NCBI GenBank assembly: GCA_904395885.1
Contig: CAJFOF010000022.1
Location: 1-36,129, forward strand
Direction: 5' to 3'
DNA length: 36,129 bases
Origin: an uncultured Lachnospiraceae bacterium
GTDB lineage: Bacteria > Bacillota > Clostridia > Lachnospirales > Lachnospiraceae
A program made the translations under genes and the position numbers. Shown one piece after another: positions 36,098 through 36,129 of the stretch. Below the pieces are notes generated by a model. That model searched no databases, was not told the DNA's origin, and saw only the letters and a program-made list of their open reading frames with translations. The stretch's first letter is position 1; every line of letters begins with the position of its first letter.

Positions 36098-36129
36098 TAT
36101 AATAGAAGGAAACAGCCAAAAAGGAGGGA
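36098..36129 (+). promoter_or_regulatory. -10 box and ribosome site of a gene beginning beyond the window
   Basis: TATAAT at 36098-36103 is followed by AAGGAGGGA at the very end. No good -35 was seen. A plus-strand gene probably starts within about 10 bases of the window edge. Confidence 0.45.

Overview
The window looks like part of a chromosome from an anaerobic gut-type Firmicute, most likely a Lachnospiraceae/Clostridia member. The inference rests on the gene set (DarA-type c-di-AMP receptor, AckA next to a PduL phosphotransacylase, DUF177-RpmF, GntR/RpiR/CdaR regulators, PTS and RbsABC-type transporters), on strong AGGAGG-type ribosome binding sites, and on TTGACA-N17-TATAAT promoters. 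It is not a taxonomic identification. No rRNA, tRNA, CRISPR array, insertion sequence or prophage was seen.

Layout. (1) 1-3.3 kb is housekeeping: darA, pduL-ackA (acetyl-phosphate/acetate), a DUF177 protein and rpmF. (2) 3.3-4.7 kb is a MATE exporter. (3) 4.8-8.5 kb, minus strand, is a beta-glucoside module: an RpiR regulator, then PTS EIIBC and GH1 6-phospho-beta-glucosidase. (4) 8.8-16.7 kb is a sugar-acid region: FadR-type GntR regulator, IlvD/Edd-family dehydratase, CdaR-type regulator, then a glycerate kinase, alpha/beta hydrolase and GntP permease operon. (5) 16.8-29.3 kb is a UTRA-type GntR regulator divergent from a tight 11-gene operon: sugar-type ABC importer (lipoprotein, double ATPase, two permeases), phosphotriesterase-like hydrolase, creatininase-family hydrolase, FGGY kinase, M20 amidohydrolase, fold-III PLP enzyme of the D-serine dehydratase type, MBL hydrolase and RidA. 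(6) 29.4-30.7 kb is a single ORF joining a family 2 glycosyltransferase to a MarR-type DNA-binding domain. (7) 30.9-36.0 kb is an alpha-glucoside operon of the Bacillus malP/glvR/malA kind (PTS EIICB, RpiR regulator, GH4 6-phospho-alpha-glucosidase) with a cytoplasmic sulfatase gene inserted.

Most of the window is a series of substrate-specific uptake-and-degradation cassettes, each with its own regulator and bounded by strong hairpin terminators. Three parts are the best candidates for undescribed biology. The first is the 11-gene operon, whose enzymes together suggest catabolism of an unusual N-containing sugar conjugate or glycosylated D-hydroxy amino acid. The second is the glycosyltransferase-MarR fusion. 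The third is the sulfatase-containing alpha-glucoside PTS operon, which suggests import of a sulfated disaccharide followed by cytoplasmic desulfation.
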